Shown here piece by piece: positions 37,581-51,432 of a stretch of 64,000 nucleotides of DNA. The position numbers were made by a program, and so were the translations under genes. Source of the DNA: Glandiceps talaboti (taxonomy: Eukaryota > Hemichordata > Enteropneusta > Spengelidae). The notes under the pieces are model-generated. The model had not been told where the DNA came from, did not search any database, and saw only the letters and a program-made list of their open reading frames with translations. Position 1 is the first letter of the stretch. Each line of letters starts with the position of its first letter. The stretch spans positions 7,586,280 to 7,650,279 of the forward strand of contig NC_135568.1 in the NCBI RefSeq assembly GCF_964340395.1, given 5' to 3'.

Positions 37581-39161
37581 ATGATAGTCATTTTAGTTTA
37601 TATTACATCGTGTGTATTTGTGTTTCTTTGCTTGTTTGTTTGCTTGCCTGCTTTCTTTCTTTCATACTTTATCGAAAAATAACGATGTCTCACAGATGCT
37701 TGGTCATTGTGGCTCTGGGTATGAAATTATATAAACAATAATTAAACACTGTATGTATCAGGACCTCTTTGAAGGATGTTATTTAATTCCGTCTAGTAGC
37801 CTTTTTACTGTATTTTCATGAATATCTGCCTTTTAAAATCTTCACATTTTTACTGATACATTTCAATCTGCCTAATTGACTGAATTACTTCTCTGTTTGT
37901 CACCTATTTGTTAGTGTTGGTACAAATGTATACAAATGTCATTGTGTAAACATAATTAATTAAACAATCCACACCATGTTACACATTACTAAGGAATATT
38001 GATAGGTTTCTAAATCACTCTTTAAATCACGTTTTAAGCAGAAAGTATAACAGCATATATATGTCAAAAATAAGAAAAAAACATTATGAAAAAAGTATGT
38101 TACACCTAATTGAGCTATATGCAATGTTAAAACGAATATGTTAAAGTTAATGTTTCACATGCTACTAAGCTATGGTTAAGGGATGCATTTCTGAATAATG
38201 TGTAAGATGAACAGTTAACTTCTAAGAGTAAAGATAGTTATGTATTCCAATTACCTGTATTTCTTGAAGTTTTCGTTTATTTTGTTTAGAGTTTTCATTC
38301 ATGTCTTTTTTATATTTTATGTAAGATAAAAGGCAGTGTTTATCCATAACTGGGATGTATAGTTTGCAAATCTTGCCACAATACTATATTAAACATTGTA
38401 GCATACTGATGCCATGATCATCACCTCGTTGGTCACCACCCAACAAGAGATAACTGAATAAGATACTGTTTAAATCTAAACTGAAATTCTTTTCTACATC
38501 AAACTGTGTGACGTTTTCAAAACATGTACCTTTTGTATAGAGACTTGTCATGGCTAGCTACGTCTGCATTGTATGATACTATGACCATCCAAAAATATCA
38601 TAATGCGAGAATTTGGTCCATTCTAACTTAAAGTAGCAAATATTTGTGGGTTTTTTTTTTGCGTATTTAACAAACAAAATCTTAATTTGCAGGAGAGAAC
38701 AAAGCGGTATCTTACAGATTGTATATTTTATATACTAATCTTCAGTTAATTGTAATTGTCTCTATTATCAAGAATTGTCAAGTGTTTTGGTCATGCAAGA
38801 ACGCATGGCTAATTTTACATATGATTTTAAATGTTATCTGGAATATTCTGGAGAAAATGTTACATTTCGTATAGAACCTGTATCTAGATTTAATGACGTC
38901 ATTAAGACAGTCCTATATATGAGAATGGTATTGCGAATAAAGTTATTCCTGATTCTGATTTCAACAACACAACTTGAGGTGTGTGGCGTGTCTCTGTGAG
39001 CGTACGATCGATCGTACGTACGAGTGAGTGACGATATATGTGCATGCCTTGTACCAATACAATTGTACCGGTGTAGTCTTGACGCCCAAAATTGGTCCAC
39101 CAGGGATTATAAATGGATGGGACTAGTTCCCAACTAACCAACAAGTTCGTAAGATCCCATA

Positions 39162-39165
<4 letters not shown>

Positions 39166-39228
<63 letters not shown>

Positions 39229-39245
39229 CCCCTCCCTCCCTCCCT

Positions 39246-39316
<71 letters not shown>
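39166..39316. repeat. (CT)n pyrimidine tract
   Basis: About 150 bases of pure C/T on the plus strand, interrupted by a CCCTCC block (39224-39252); a mirror-repeat polypyrimidine tract able to form a triplex. Confidence 0.97.
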
Positions 39317-39321
<5 letters not shown>

Positions 39322-40300
39322 GCACAAACAAAGGCAGCAGTCATCATAATGAAAGCTATTTACAAACGTCTCCTTCGTAGAAATGTTACTATTTCGAAGA
39401 ATTGAACCATACATTCTAGCTAAGGCTAATAATAGACTTGTGAGATCAGACTACTATAGAAAAAGTTATATAGCCGCCTGTGTTGTCAGGTAACATCTTG
39501 CTCTCTGACCCATTCCACAATACATTGTATACATTGGCATAAATCAGTGGACATCTTTAACACTGCCTGCTACCATAGGCAGTTAAAAGAACCCGTCACC
39601 GTCAAACATACTCTGTATTGCTGACTGCTACCAAACACTATGTATATTAATAATATAGTCTAGAATTCAGCGGCCAGACGTATGGGGATGTTTCGAGGTC
39701 AGGCGGCAACCACCGGGGGTGATTACCCCGAACAGAAAAATCGAAAACAAACGACCCTAAGCGATGGAATGGGCGATACATAAAGAAATCGATAACCGCT
39801 TTCACCACATCAGGTATAAATTTTATAAATCAGATTGTTGTGTAACAAGAATAATGTCCTGGGTCTAATTAAGCATCGGAAATTCAGACTGTGACAACTA
39901 AACATAGAAACAGTATATTGGGTTATTCAAAAAGAGCCAGAGGCATTTTAACCTAGCTATCATGACACCGTGACACTTTAATTCTTCAGACGTCTAGAAA
40001 TGCCCTGATTAGATTGGGGCCATCCGTACTTCTTCTATGTTTCTCATGGTAACATCTTAAGTAATGGCCGTGGGTCGGTCAGTCGGTTAAAATATTTTTT
40101 TTTTCGAATTCATGTTGTAAATCAAAAATAATCTTAAATAAAGTTAAAAATTGATTTAGATTTTAACATGAAATAAGCTTAAAAGTTTGGATTCCTTCCA
40201 AAAACACCAAATAAATTATTACAAATAGTCTGTAACACCGAAAAATACAGACTACTACCAGAAAAAGAATAATACTTTTGGTCTGTTCGGCTTGCCTTTT

Positions 40301-40325
40301 GTTGTTGTTGTTGTTGTTGTTGTTG
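40301..40325. repeat. (TTG)n microsatellite
   Basis: About eight TTG units. Confidence 0.95.
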
Positions 40326-40806
40326 ATCTTGGCCTCAAAGACTTGGTATAAAATACTATAAGTTCCCATGGAAATATGCTTCCAGGGTAGAATTTTATGC
40401 ATCTCACACAAATCTGAGGCGAGGTCTACATGGAACAATATATTGTTGAATTATACAAAGGCCAGATTAATGCAAAGGAAAGGATCTGCATGATCATCGC
40501 ACACCAATAGTAATACACGTAAATGTTGCGCGCACAAATGATCAGGAAAGTTTGCGTTACCTCAATACATATCACACCGATGAGGGCGCTTCAACACGCC
40601 GGTGAGTGTGTATGTGGGGGGGGGCACCCCTACCCAACCACCGTTGGTCAGTGTATGTTACAACAATGACGTTGCTGTGTCGGTTGGCTATCAAATCGTA
40701 CTCGACAAATGATGTGCAATACGACTGAACACAAAGAGCTAGTAGAGCTAGAGGGCGGCGAGGTCGCGAGGTTGCGTTCGCATTTCCGGAAGTACAATAG
40801 TGATAC

Positions 40807-40861
40807 CACGTGACTGAACATCCAGAACCTTCTACGCGAGATTCACGTGAAGTCACACGTG
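40807..40861 (+). promoter_or_regulatory. DNAJC7 proximal promoter: E-boxes and HSE-like site
   Basis: Three CACGTG palindromes (40807-40812, 40844-40849, 40856-40861) and a GAACCTTC element (40825-40832), two correctly spaced half-sites of a heat-shock element, lie 23-77 bases before the ATG. CACGTG is bound by USF/MITF-type bHLH factors and GAA/TTC pairs by HSF. Control by stress factors is inferred and would suit a co-chaperone. Confidence 0.45.
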
Positions 40862-40883
40862 GGTTAAGATACAGTGATTCAAT

Positions 40884-43800
40884 ATGGCCGATGTAAAGCA
40901 AGACGAACCCATGGACACAAGCGAAAGCGAGAAGATAATACCTAACAATCGTTATGAGACCACCGAACAGTGAGTTGAAGTATTCATAATCGAAATACCG
41001 ATTCACCCAGTTTGTGTAACGTATCAATGTAAACCCGGCTGGACTGAAAACATACATTTTCGACACGATTTACCCTATCCGTCATTCCGTCGAAATGAAC
41101 TTACAAGTTACATAGCCTCATGCATACACGAGTCAACATGCCGGCAAATCAAATCAAGGCATAATGGGGACCTTATCTTAACGTACAAATGTATAGAATT
41201 GAGTTCATAACGAAGTAAGGCTGTGTGATGAATTAGACTTGTGTCTGGAAGAGCATAGTACCTTCTGTTTAGCGATGGCTCTACAATGATCAGAAGTGTG
41301 AGTTATGATGTGACCATGTCAGTTGTGATGTACATTGAGTTGTGCACCGTTTACGAAATGTATTGCAGTTACACGAGGTGGCATTAAATCGACACATTTA
41401 CTTGCGCTTTGGTATGAACCTACACCGTTTTTCACGAAGGATGAGTCCTCTCAGACCATTGCCCATTATTTGTGCCAGAGTAATTCCCTTTACACGTGGA
41501 GAATGTCATTCTTACATGCTCTACACTATATTTATAAATGCATGATACAGTTGGAACTTGGCTAAGTTATCAAAACTTTGTAAAACAGTCATGGTTTTAG
41601 CAGATGCAAGCCTACAAGCCTTCTGATGCAAGCCTACAAGCCTGAGGGGTCTAGCAGTAAGACTAGTGTACAATGTGCTCTAACAGTATTACACAAGAGG
41701 GTGATACTGATACTAGTGATAGGGATACATCTGTAGTTATAATCACCCTGTAATGAAGATAGTGAATTGCCACTAGAGAAGAACTAGCTATCAGAAATGT
41801 GACCCTACTGAGAGAATAATTAAAACCAGTGTCTATTCAATACCTCACCAAAATGTTTCCATAACAGTTGTCGTTAGAGTAGTAAACCAAAACTTCAATT
41901 GCCATATACATGCATTTAATGTTAACTGTTATAACTGAATTAGATTCAGGGATGGGATGGCTGAATTGATGGTTCTCTTACCCATGTGAACTACAAATGT
42001 ATGTAAATAGATGTGGTGTAATATTTGTTCAAATACTTCCATATAATATAATCATGTAAATCTCAATCTCAGCTGTGCACTCAGCTTTTTCATGGTGAAA
42101 AGTAACTGTGCATATGTGTGTGTCTGTGTGTGTCTGTGTGTGTGTCTGTGTCTGTGTGCCCTATCTTTGCTACTTCCTCAAGGATAAAGTGAAGTTTGAT
42201 GGTTTCTACCATGGACACACATTTGTATATTAAGGGGTACACAAGACCATTCAAAGCAAATGCTTATTATTGTCTCTAAAAGTTCCATCCTACATATTTG
42301 TAAATGTAAATTGTTACTCTGTGTTTTTTTATTCAGACAGGTTTGTGCTTTCAACCCATGCACATTGTAAATACACAATTTCAATTGTAAATATTGTTAT
42401 TATTTTCAGGTTAGCAGAAGCAGAAAAGAAAGAGGGTAATGTATATTATGCAGACAAAGAATATAGAGAGGCTATTAAACACTACACAAAAGCCATTGGT
42501 AAGTTTATATTGTAATAAAAGTGGGTTTTCTGAAGTAATAGATAATAGTCGTATTATCCACAGTCAAATATGTGACCCAAGACGCTTATTAAAGACGTAT
42601 ATATGACTCTAAAAAATGTACTTAGATTGTGAAGAGGCAAAATCTACTAAAATTCACTTGGTAAAACATACTGAAATGTATTTGAGCATTCCCAGAGTCC
42701 TTCCAGTTTCTGTTACCATGGTTCTCTCAACATTAGTAAAAAAAATACTGAAATATCTGATACTGTTAATACGAGTAGTATATGTGTTAAATTTACAAAG
42801 AAACATTTGGGTCTATGCCATCAATGTACAAATAAAAAAATATCGGTATTTGTGTAACTGTTGTAATTAATTTTGTTTTTTCTTCAGACGCATGTCCGAA
42901 TTGTGCCAGTTACTATGGCAACCGTGCTGCAGCCTATATTATGCTGAAGATGTTCAAAGAAGGATTGGAAGATGCCAGACAAGCAGTTCTTCTTGATGAG
43001 TCCTTTGTAAAGGTAATTATTCAGCCCAGTCTTCTCAACTGATATAACGACACATAGCCATTGTACCCTCTTAGTCTTAGTGCAGTTTGGCATACCACTA
43101 ACACATAACTATTTCTTCCCCAGTGAGAATGAATGTTCCTGGATTCTGGGTTCATACTTAGTAATGAATTTTTCTACTCACAGAGCTTGAAAGTGAATCC
43201 CAAAGTTTTACTGACGTCTTGTCAGCATTGTCAGGGAGGACTATGTAGTATACTACTATTTCTTCCCCTGTTCCTACTTTCTCTTATCACCATTCTATAA
43301 ATCAATCAATCAAATTTATACAATGCCAATCTCCAGAGCAATCTTCTATTCAGTAGTGCTGAATGGTACATGTATAGCACAGAGTAAACTTTGGTGAACA
43401 AGTTAGTAAGTCACACTCTTCAGTTTTGCTTGAAAAAAAATCCTGACTGGAAGCTTAACGAATGTCATTGGCAATATTGGCAAAGAGTTCCACAGTTTGG
43501 GAGCAGCATGTGAGAATGAATGACCTCCATTGGTAATTTATCTGTAATTTGTTGTCAATATATCAGATTTAAATGTTTGACCCACATAAGGATCTCATTA
43601 TCTTGATACTGATACAGAGTTACACTGAAGTAAAACACTTTCTCAGTGTGCTACACTCGTTTATAGCATTCATATTACAACGAGTAACACTGAAGTAAAG
43701 CACTTTCTCTATGTGCTACACTCATTTATAGCATTCATAGTACAATGAGTATCACTGAAGTGAAGCACTTTCTCTATGTGCTACATTTGTTTGTAGCATT

Positions 43801-46800
43801 CATATTACAATGAGTTACACTGAAGTAAAGCACTTTCTCTATGTGCTACACTCATTTATAGCATTCATATTACAATGAGTAACACTGAAGTGAAGCACTT
43901 TCTCTCTGTGCTCCATGCATTTATAGCATTCATATCAAGTGTAAAAGTATACTGTTTCAATTGGTTTACTTACAAGCCTAGCGTGTGGCCTTTCTAATGT
44001 GGTCAATTAGCAAATGAAACAGTATATTTTTACACTTGATATGGATGCTATAAATGATTGTGGTACATACAGAGAACTCTTTACTTTGGTATTATGGGTT
44101 GTATAGTATACATGTACATTTGTATACACAGGTGTTTTATGATATTTATGACACTTTATTCAATCTGTATGTTTTGTCCATCATACAGGGTCATCTACGT
44201 GAAGCAAAATGTAACCTTGCCCTTGGAGATGCTGAGCCGGCCATCAGGTCCTTACAACACGTTTTAGTGATGGATCCAGGAAATAAGGCTGCGCCAACTG
44301 AGGTAGGCTATTGTGGAAATGTAGTTTGTTGGTGACATGATGACTCGTTCATTGATTTGCAAATTATGTCTGAAATGTTATTTTTAACCAATTTATTAAA
44401 AACTCTAAAACTACTGAGCAGATTGGTCTGAAAGTTGTGATATTTCAGGGGCTGTGAACATAAATATTTGTTGATGACCACATTATTGATATGCAGTAAT
44501 TTGAGATTTAATAATGTACTAGTTTTTGTTCTTAATCAAAATCTCAAATGCTGGCAAATGAGTTTGATAATTGATAGGGATTTTTTTGGAGATGTCTAGT
44601 TGATAAGTTACTTGAGAAGATGAGCTGATTAATTCTATCATGCATTTTAAACTGCAAACTGAGTAAAAAATGTGTTGGTAAATACTAAAATAGACTAAAA
44701 GTGTAGTAAGTTATGTTACAACATCATTGCTTTTTGTATCTTTGTTTTATTTCACTGCGTATTGGAATAATTATCTGACAACGGATTTGTATTTACTGCT
44801 TTTCTGTGATGGTGTCACTTATTATAATATTCTATACTCTGGATACCAACATGGTATCGAATTATCTCTATTCCCTGTTAAAAAGAGATCTTTAGATTCG
44901 ATGAAAGGTAGTACAAGCCTAATATTATAAGGAATATATTGATATTTCAACAACTCTTGTTTTCTGAATTTCAGATACAGGCTGCTAAAGCTGTAATCCG
45001 TTATCAAGAAATAGCAAACGTAGACTTCGCTAAAGGCGATTATAGAAAAGTGAGTAATTGCCCTAGTTTTGATTAGCATGCTGCTGGATTCACCTTAAAC
45101 ACACCATAATGCATGTGATGCATTGTGTTTATGATTTGGCAAGAATGTAGAATTAGTATATGGACCATCTGTAAACGAAAGCACAGTTGCATTCAAGTGA
45201 GGGTTAGTGCCCTCTAATGATAGCCAAATTTTGTTGTTGTGAGTCAAAATGAGAAAAACCACATAGTAAGAGATAGGAGAACTCCAACTTTTGGTGTATC
45301 ACTAGAAATTGTGAGGGGTAGTGTCACATCAAATTGGCTTAAAGAGCACACTGATCTCTAAGCCCTCTTGTTAAAAAAGGTCATGAGAGAACATTGATGT
45401 ATAATCCAGTGTTACAGTAAATGTATGTATTGATGAAGGAAGGTATATTTCTTTTCAGGTTGTTTTCTGTATGGACAGAGCATTAGATCATTCACCAGCT
45501 TGTTCAAAGTTTAAAACAAAAAAGGCAGAAGCTTTAGTATTATTAAAACGGTATGGAGAGGCACAAGAAATAGCAAAGTAAGTGAAATTTGCAGAATTGT
45601 GAAAAGTTAAAGGTGGTGTGAATTAGTGGTGCAGAGGAAGGAATAAAGGGTTTGAATTGTTTGGGAAAGGAAAGCAAGATAGAATGAAGGTGGGTGGTTT
45701 AGGATGTTTATAGTTAGGGCAATGGAATAGAATAGAAAAGGATCCATGCAAATTGTATGCCATAGAAACGATTGTTAACAATTGACATTATTGGAAAGAT
45801 TTGGAGATGAATCAGGAAAACTGACATTTTATGAAATTTGGTGTGTGCTTAGATATTATGAAAAGGTAAATAGTAGTGTTGATTGAAATTCTGATTTATA
45901 GATTAAGAAATTAGAGTGATACAGAGAAAGATGAATTTGGTGAGGAGAATAAGTGAAGCACATACAAACAAACAGTGGTACAGTAAACAAATTATCGGAT
46001 CATAAATCTTAGAAAAATGGGACAGTAAGATGTATTTAGCAGAAATACAAGAAAAGTGTTTTTTATGAACATGGTACATTATGTAATTCAAACATTCAAC
46101 CAAGGTAAATATGAGTGACCTAAGGGGCCTTGTAACTACCAGAGGTGTAGTGACAAAACCCTTAGGTCACAAGTATTTTGTGAATGAAGAACTACTGGGA
46201 AATATTATAATTTAAGCATAATTTGTGATTACTCAGAAAAAAATATTGATGATTTTGAAAGTGTTAATGCATATTGTAAGCATCACAGAATCAATGACAT
46301 GGAATGACCAGGGTGTGAATCTCATATATTTGGTTTGAACACATTCAACATGTGTTGTTTTTTCATGGGGCATAATGACAGCATATTTTGTTTGAAATTG
46401 ATCTCATGTAGTGATCTTCTACAATTTGACAACATGAATGCCGATGCCATTTACATCAGAGGACTTTGTTTATATTATGAAGACAACATAGAGAAAGCAC
46501 TTCAACATTTTCAACAAGTACTTAGGTTGTCACCAGATCACACGCCATCAAGGGTCTCCTTTAAGGTAAGTCTCAAGAGGGAGGGAAGGAGCGACACAGA
46601 CTGACACAGGCAGAGAGATAATCCTGCTCACTGGGTTGATGATTGAGGTTCATGATTGAGGTTGATGACTGAGGTTGATTGAGGTTCATGATTGAGGTTC
46701 ATGATTGAGGTTGATGATGTTGATGTTACTTGAGGTATCTGTCATCTAAATTTGAAAGTGTTTTATGCAAAATGATCACACAAGATTTGCAAATTTATAT

Positions 46801-49800
46801 CAAACCATATTTTTACTCAGTATTTACACTAATGAATCATACTTTTTCTTTGCAGTTATGTAAAACATTAAAAAGTCTTGCATATTTTTACTCAAAGCAA
46901 ATATACTAAAGACATCTTAAATATTTCTTTGCAGAAATGTAAGATGTTAAAATTGAAGAAAGAAGAAGGAAATGCAGCATTTAATCAACGAGATTATGAA
47001 AAAGCCTTCGAAATTTATTCAGAAGCTTTACAAGTCGACCCTAATAATATATACATCAATGCAAAGCTTTATAACAACAGAGCAACAGCATGTGCAAAGG
47101 TAAGGTGTGATGCTGTATTAAGAGGGAGAAAAGTTTGAGACAACTGTGGTATCTAGGCTGATGTCCTCTGACCCTACCACACTCCTGTCAAGTTGTTTTT
47201 GTGGAGAAGCACAGCAAATTGAAACCTTGCAAGGCATCATATTGCTATGTATATACCATTTCACGTAAATCTCAAATAGTCAAGAGAGAGAAAATGTGAC
47301 TGGGCTGGAACTCAACCCCAGGATCCCCTCTCAACACTAAACAGATTAGCTATCAACAGTGCTAGCCAGGTTGCTATCCACTGACCCTACCACACTGCCA
47401 TCATATCATTACATTAGGATAGGTATGTTCCTATGGAATGTCTGTTCCGCATACATTGCCATAGACACATTGAGAATACATCAATGTTCTTGTTCTATTT
47501 TGATTCTCCAACTTTTGGGATTAAATGCTCTTACAGAAACGTTGTATGGCGCTCTACCCTCTACTGACATTTAAAAAAAGTGAAATGTGAATAATAAATA
47601 TGATGAAACCTTTTGAGGGTAAGTGTCTTTGGGAAAAACTGCTGTAATAACACTTTTCTGTATTGTCTTGTTGTAGCTTAACCGATTAGAAGAAGCCATT
47701 GCAAATTGTACAAAAGCAGTAGAACTAGATGAAAAATATCTTAAAGCTTATCTTCGAAGAGCAAAATGGTAAGTGTTACCATGGTTACAAGACAGTACAT
47801 ACTTGTAAACTTCATGCCTATAATACTATCAATATCATTGTACATCAGTTTATATGCTACAAATAGAGCAGAATCATAGTACTAAAGTGTCTATGCTACA
47901 AATAGAGTGGGATCATAGTACTAAAGTGTCTATGCTACAAATAGAGCAGAATCATAACACTAAAGTTTCTATGCTACAAATAGAGCAGAATTATAGTACT
48001 AAAGTGTCTGCTACAATCAGAGCAGAATCACAGTACTGGAGTTTCTATGACAACAAATATAGCAGATTCATAATACTAAAGTGTCTATGCTACAATCACA
48101 GCAGAATCATACCACTTAACTACCGAGTACATGCGCAAATTCCTTTGTAAGGTACAATGTACTGATAATAGCGGAACCAGACTTGGCTGAACAGTACAAA
48201 ACATCTTACAGTCCAGTACAACTTAAGCTGGGAATGAAGCACATCTACATAGAACTTACATGTATAGAAGATTAATTTATTGATACTGATATTTTGTCTT
48301 CCAAGTTACATGGACTCAGAAATGTATGAAGAAGCCGTCAGGGATTATGACAAAGTTTTCCAATTGGATAAAACTAGAGGTATGCCAAATATGCAGATGT
48401 ACTTAAACTAATTTGCATATTATATATGTATTATATTGCAAATTTATTTATGCCTTGTACATTTGATAGTGTTCAAAGTACTACATACAATCCCAGCCCA
48501 TGTACATACCTATAATGGCACAACCATGTTTTCGTAAGTACTCCTTGAGGCGCCTATAATCCTAACCTTCACTAGTTTATATTCTACATCATTTACATGG
48601 CAATCTGTGTCTACATTGTAAACCTGATCCATATTTATATAACTACCCATGAGGTAGACCAAGTTAGTAAATTATTATATTTTGTTACTGTGTTGCATTC
48701 TACATACTTAATTTGCATAGCTATAATATGAAATGGCATTTTATTAGGGGCAATCACTACAATGTATCATATAATAGCTGTTCCATTCATTTTTTCCTCC
48801 ACACGTTTTTGGTTCTGATGTAAGTGATTATTACGCATGTTTTATGATTGTGTTGTATAGCGCCTTAATTTTTGCATTTTTTTAGGAAGTAAATGGTATT
48901 ATTATTACGTTATTATAATGGGTAACAGACCTCTTGTGTACGCATTTAGTGTTTATTTTAATGGCATTTATTTATTAATTAAGTTCAAATCTAATCTAGT
49001 TGAAATACAAGACAGCTTTCCTCAAGTTTCAAGGGTTTGGAGAATGAAATTTTAATAATTTCTTCATGTGAAATCTCATTACTTTCTATTATTGAATTTT
49101 TTCTTGTAGAAAATAAAAGACTCCTTCAAGATGCCAAGTTAGAATTAAAGAAGAGTAAAAGGAAAGATTATTACAAGATATTAGGTGTAGGCAAAACTGC
49201 TACAGATGAAGAAATAAAAAAAGCTTACAAGAAAAGAGCTCTTATGCATCACCCTGGTAAGTAATGAAGGAAAACATCCCCTCTTGGTCAAACTGGTTTG
49301 ATCCATTCATAGAAACGTACACGGTGATACCATATTAGAGTAGGTAGGATGGTGTTGTAAGTTGTGATAAACTTTTATGACCATAGCCGTTGTACAAGCA
49401 AACAGTAGTGGTAATACATGTACAATCAATATGATGCTGAGATTGAGTGTAAAGTTAATCAAACATGAATTATTTTATTTTCATCAAGTTTCGTAGCTTG
49501 TAAATAACTTGTTAGAAACATGTACATGTACGTGTTTCTGATCAATATTGCGGTTGATTGTTCAAAATAGAATGTGCTATAGTGGAGAACAAACTGGTCA
49601 TACTTGAATGTCGACTGTTGTGTTAACCTAGCCTACCTGTAGTACTTTAAGGACTAACAGTTCTACACTATTTCAGCTATCCAAACCGCCATTTTAAATT
49701 TTTGAGTTTTCACTTGTCCTCCAAGTATCAAAGCCATGCACTGCCACAATAATATATGCAAAAAATTAGCATAGAATAGAATAGAATAGAATCTGTTTCC

Positions 49801-51432
49801 CAAAAACCTCTCATGATGACAGCTAATTATCATATGGATTCATCATGTGATGTGATAATGCAATTTCAATATGTGTAATTATGTACATGACCAATCACGC
49901 TCTGTGTAAGGATGCTATTCTAGATTAGCAGATCAAAAGAGTGTTTGTAAATTTGAAGGATGAGCAACAATTCAGAAAAGAAAAGTGGCAGTTAGGTTAG
50001 TGAACATAGTGAACATAGTGTAGTTGTGTTGGTCCTTGAAGTCTACAGGTAGGCTAATGTTAACTTTGCAAAGTCTCCTAAAGCATGCTTGAGAATATGA
50101 CTAGAAACCAAGATCCTCATCTACAATCAGCCAACACAAACTTCTAATATGACTAGAAACCAAGACCCTTATCTACAATCAGCCAACACAAACTTCTAAT
50201 ATGACTTTACTCTCCAGATCGTCATGCAAATGCAACTCCAGAAGAACGCAAGGATGAAGAAACCAAATTCAAAGAAGTTGGTGAAGCATTTAATGTTCTC
50301 TCTGACTCTAAAAAACGTATGAGATATGATAATGGACAAGATCTTGATGATGAAGGCCATGGTTTTGGTGGTAAGTTTTGTTAATTCTTTTGCAAGAAAC
50401 AAGCATCATATTCACAGTTAGTTTTAGTTGTAAACACATAGCAGGTATAGGAAGGGCATTGTGGGTAATTTACACAAATGCAGAAAATTCAAACTGCCAT
50501 TCACAGCATTATCACAAAGGTCTTGTTTTCACCCTATTTTTCTTCCCCACAAAAATGTATGTCGTCTTGTTTTTATACAAACTGTTTTTGAATGCCAAAG
50601 GATTACAAATTTATGAAAAAGTCTTCTTTGTGTTGTTGAAGTATAAAAGCAACAAACTGCAGAAAAAGAATCTAAAAGTAAGCTATCGGCAGATAATGAT
50701 AGACACAAACTGAAGCTGTTGTTATTGCATCGTAGATTACACAAATGGGGTAGTAGTGGCACATTGTCATGAGAATATTATCACCTTGTAATCATGAAGA
50801 TAGTGTTAACACTGAATGAGGTTGAATGTGGCACTGCTTGAGAAAAACTTTCTATCAGAAATACCAACCTATTGTGTGTGTAATAGGGAACTTGCAAATC
50901 CGCCATGTTGAATGGTGCATCACGGGAAATGTGATAATAAATACTAATCAATTAGTATTGTAAACAATGTTGATACATTGTTTGTAACCACACATAATCA
51001 ATTCATAGTTACCCTGACACTTGTGGGAGGTTTATTTTATCAGTAGCTCCAGATTGGGTATTATGATAACCACAGATAATCCCATAGTCCTTTCCGTCTG
51101 AGCATGCTCATTCTGGATTGCAAGTTCCCTATTATGTCAACATTCCTGGATAGCTTATACCAACCTATTGCAGCAACAGTTTTAATTTTTACTAAAAGTT
51201 GACTTGCCGTAATTGTATGCTGTGAAAACAGTCACAATAGCAGTTGTTTATGTATATACAAATGCCAGACTAAAATTAACCATTAGTCTTTCTTTTCTTT
51301 TCTTTCAAAGATTTTGATGCTGATAGTATATTCAGGGCATTTTTCAGTGGAGGACCCGGCAGCCATTTTGGTTTTGGAGGAGGTGGTGGCCAGGGAGGGT
51401 ACCCAGGTGGATTTGAATTCCATTTTGGTTAA
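40884..51432 (+). CDS. DNAJC7: DNAJC7 (TPR2) co-chaperone, 13 exons
   Basis: Exons: 40884-40969, 42410-42498, 42888-43012, 44189-44302, 44975-45049, 45459-45577, 46412-46565, 46935-47099, 47677-47768, 48306-48379, 49110-49256, 50218-50370, 51311-51432. All have GT/AG borders and the phases close: 505 codons with the stop, 504 residues (human about 494). The protein has a short acidic N terminus, TPR motifs grouped as in human DNAJC7 (about residues 30-375), then a J domain with [12 protein letters not shown] and H-P-D at about 412-414, and a glycine/phenylalanine-rich C terminus ending F-H-F-G. The aspartate of HPD is split by the exon 11/12 junction. DNAJC7 binds HSP70 and HSP90 through its TPRs and stimulates HSP70 ATPase through HPD, in the cytosol. 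Introns carry minisatellites, a nested MITE and SINE-like pieces. AATAAA at 52559-52564 may end the message. Confidence 0.96.
43293..43520. mobile_element. SINE-like repeat in DNAJC7 intron 3
   Basis: Contains AATCAATCAATCAAATT and CCAGAGCAA, matched at 62352-62460, and farther on a TTCCACAGTTTGGGAGCA phrase. The shared block ends near ACTTTGGTGAA in both copies. Confidence 0.45.
43610..43937. repeat. 65-base minisatellite, ~5 copies
   Basis: Tandem units of about 65 bases, each containing AACACTGAAGT, AGCACTTTCTCT and TTTATAGCATTCATA. Confidence 0.85.
43925..44055. repeat. Inverted repeat beside the 65-base minisatellite
   Basis: Arms of about 40 bases around TATCAAGTGTAAAAGTATAC and its near complement, separated by about 40 bases; the last minisatellite unit runs into the left arm. 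Confidence 0.7.
46617..46735. repeat. Short tandem array of GATTGAGGTT units
   Basis: Repeated TGATTGAGGTTCATGATTGA phrases of 12-15 bases in DNAJC7 intron 7. Confidence 0.75.
47155..47410 (-). mobile_element. Possible tRNA-derived SINE
   Basis: On the minus strand GGGTTGAGTTCCAGCC resembles a degenerate RNA polymerase III B box, with an upstream A-box-like TAGCTAATCTG. A GACCCTACCACACT phrase occurs at both ends (about 47170 and 47383). No complete tRNA fold is visible. Confidence 0.3.
47856..48115. repeat. 39-base minisatellite, ~7 copies
   Basis: Tandem units with GCTACAAATAGAGCAGAATC and AGTACTAAAGTGTCTA, located in DNAJC7 intron 9. Confidence 0.9.
50881..51134. mobile_element. MITE family 1, copy 2 (nested)
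   Basis: Perfect 17-base terminal inverted repeats TAATAGGGAACTTGCAA at 50881-50897 and 51118-51134, 254 bases in total. It lies inside an older dispersed repeat whose other copies are at about 41,700-41,880 and 53,120-53,275. Confidence 0.88.

Noticed and set aside
38902-39414. 170-codon frame on the minus strand
   Set aside because: Its core is the CT/AG tract, and flanks show no recognisable domain.
40572-41066. 164-codon frame on the minus strand
   Set aside because: Antisense to DNAJC7 exon 1 and its promoter, which are well supported; composition looks random.
47260-47345. Complete tRNA gene
   Set aside because: Only a B-box-like stretch is visible; acceptor and anticodon stems do not form, so at most a SINE relic.
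47856-48115. CRISPR-like regular array
   Set aside because: Units abut without unique spacers; it is a eukaryotic intronic minisatellite.
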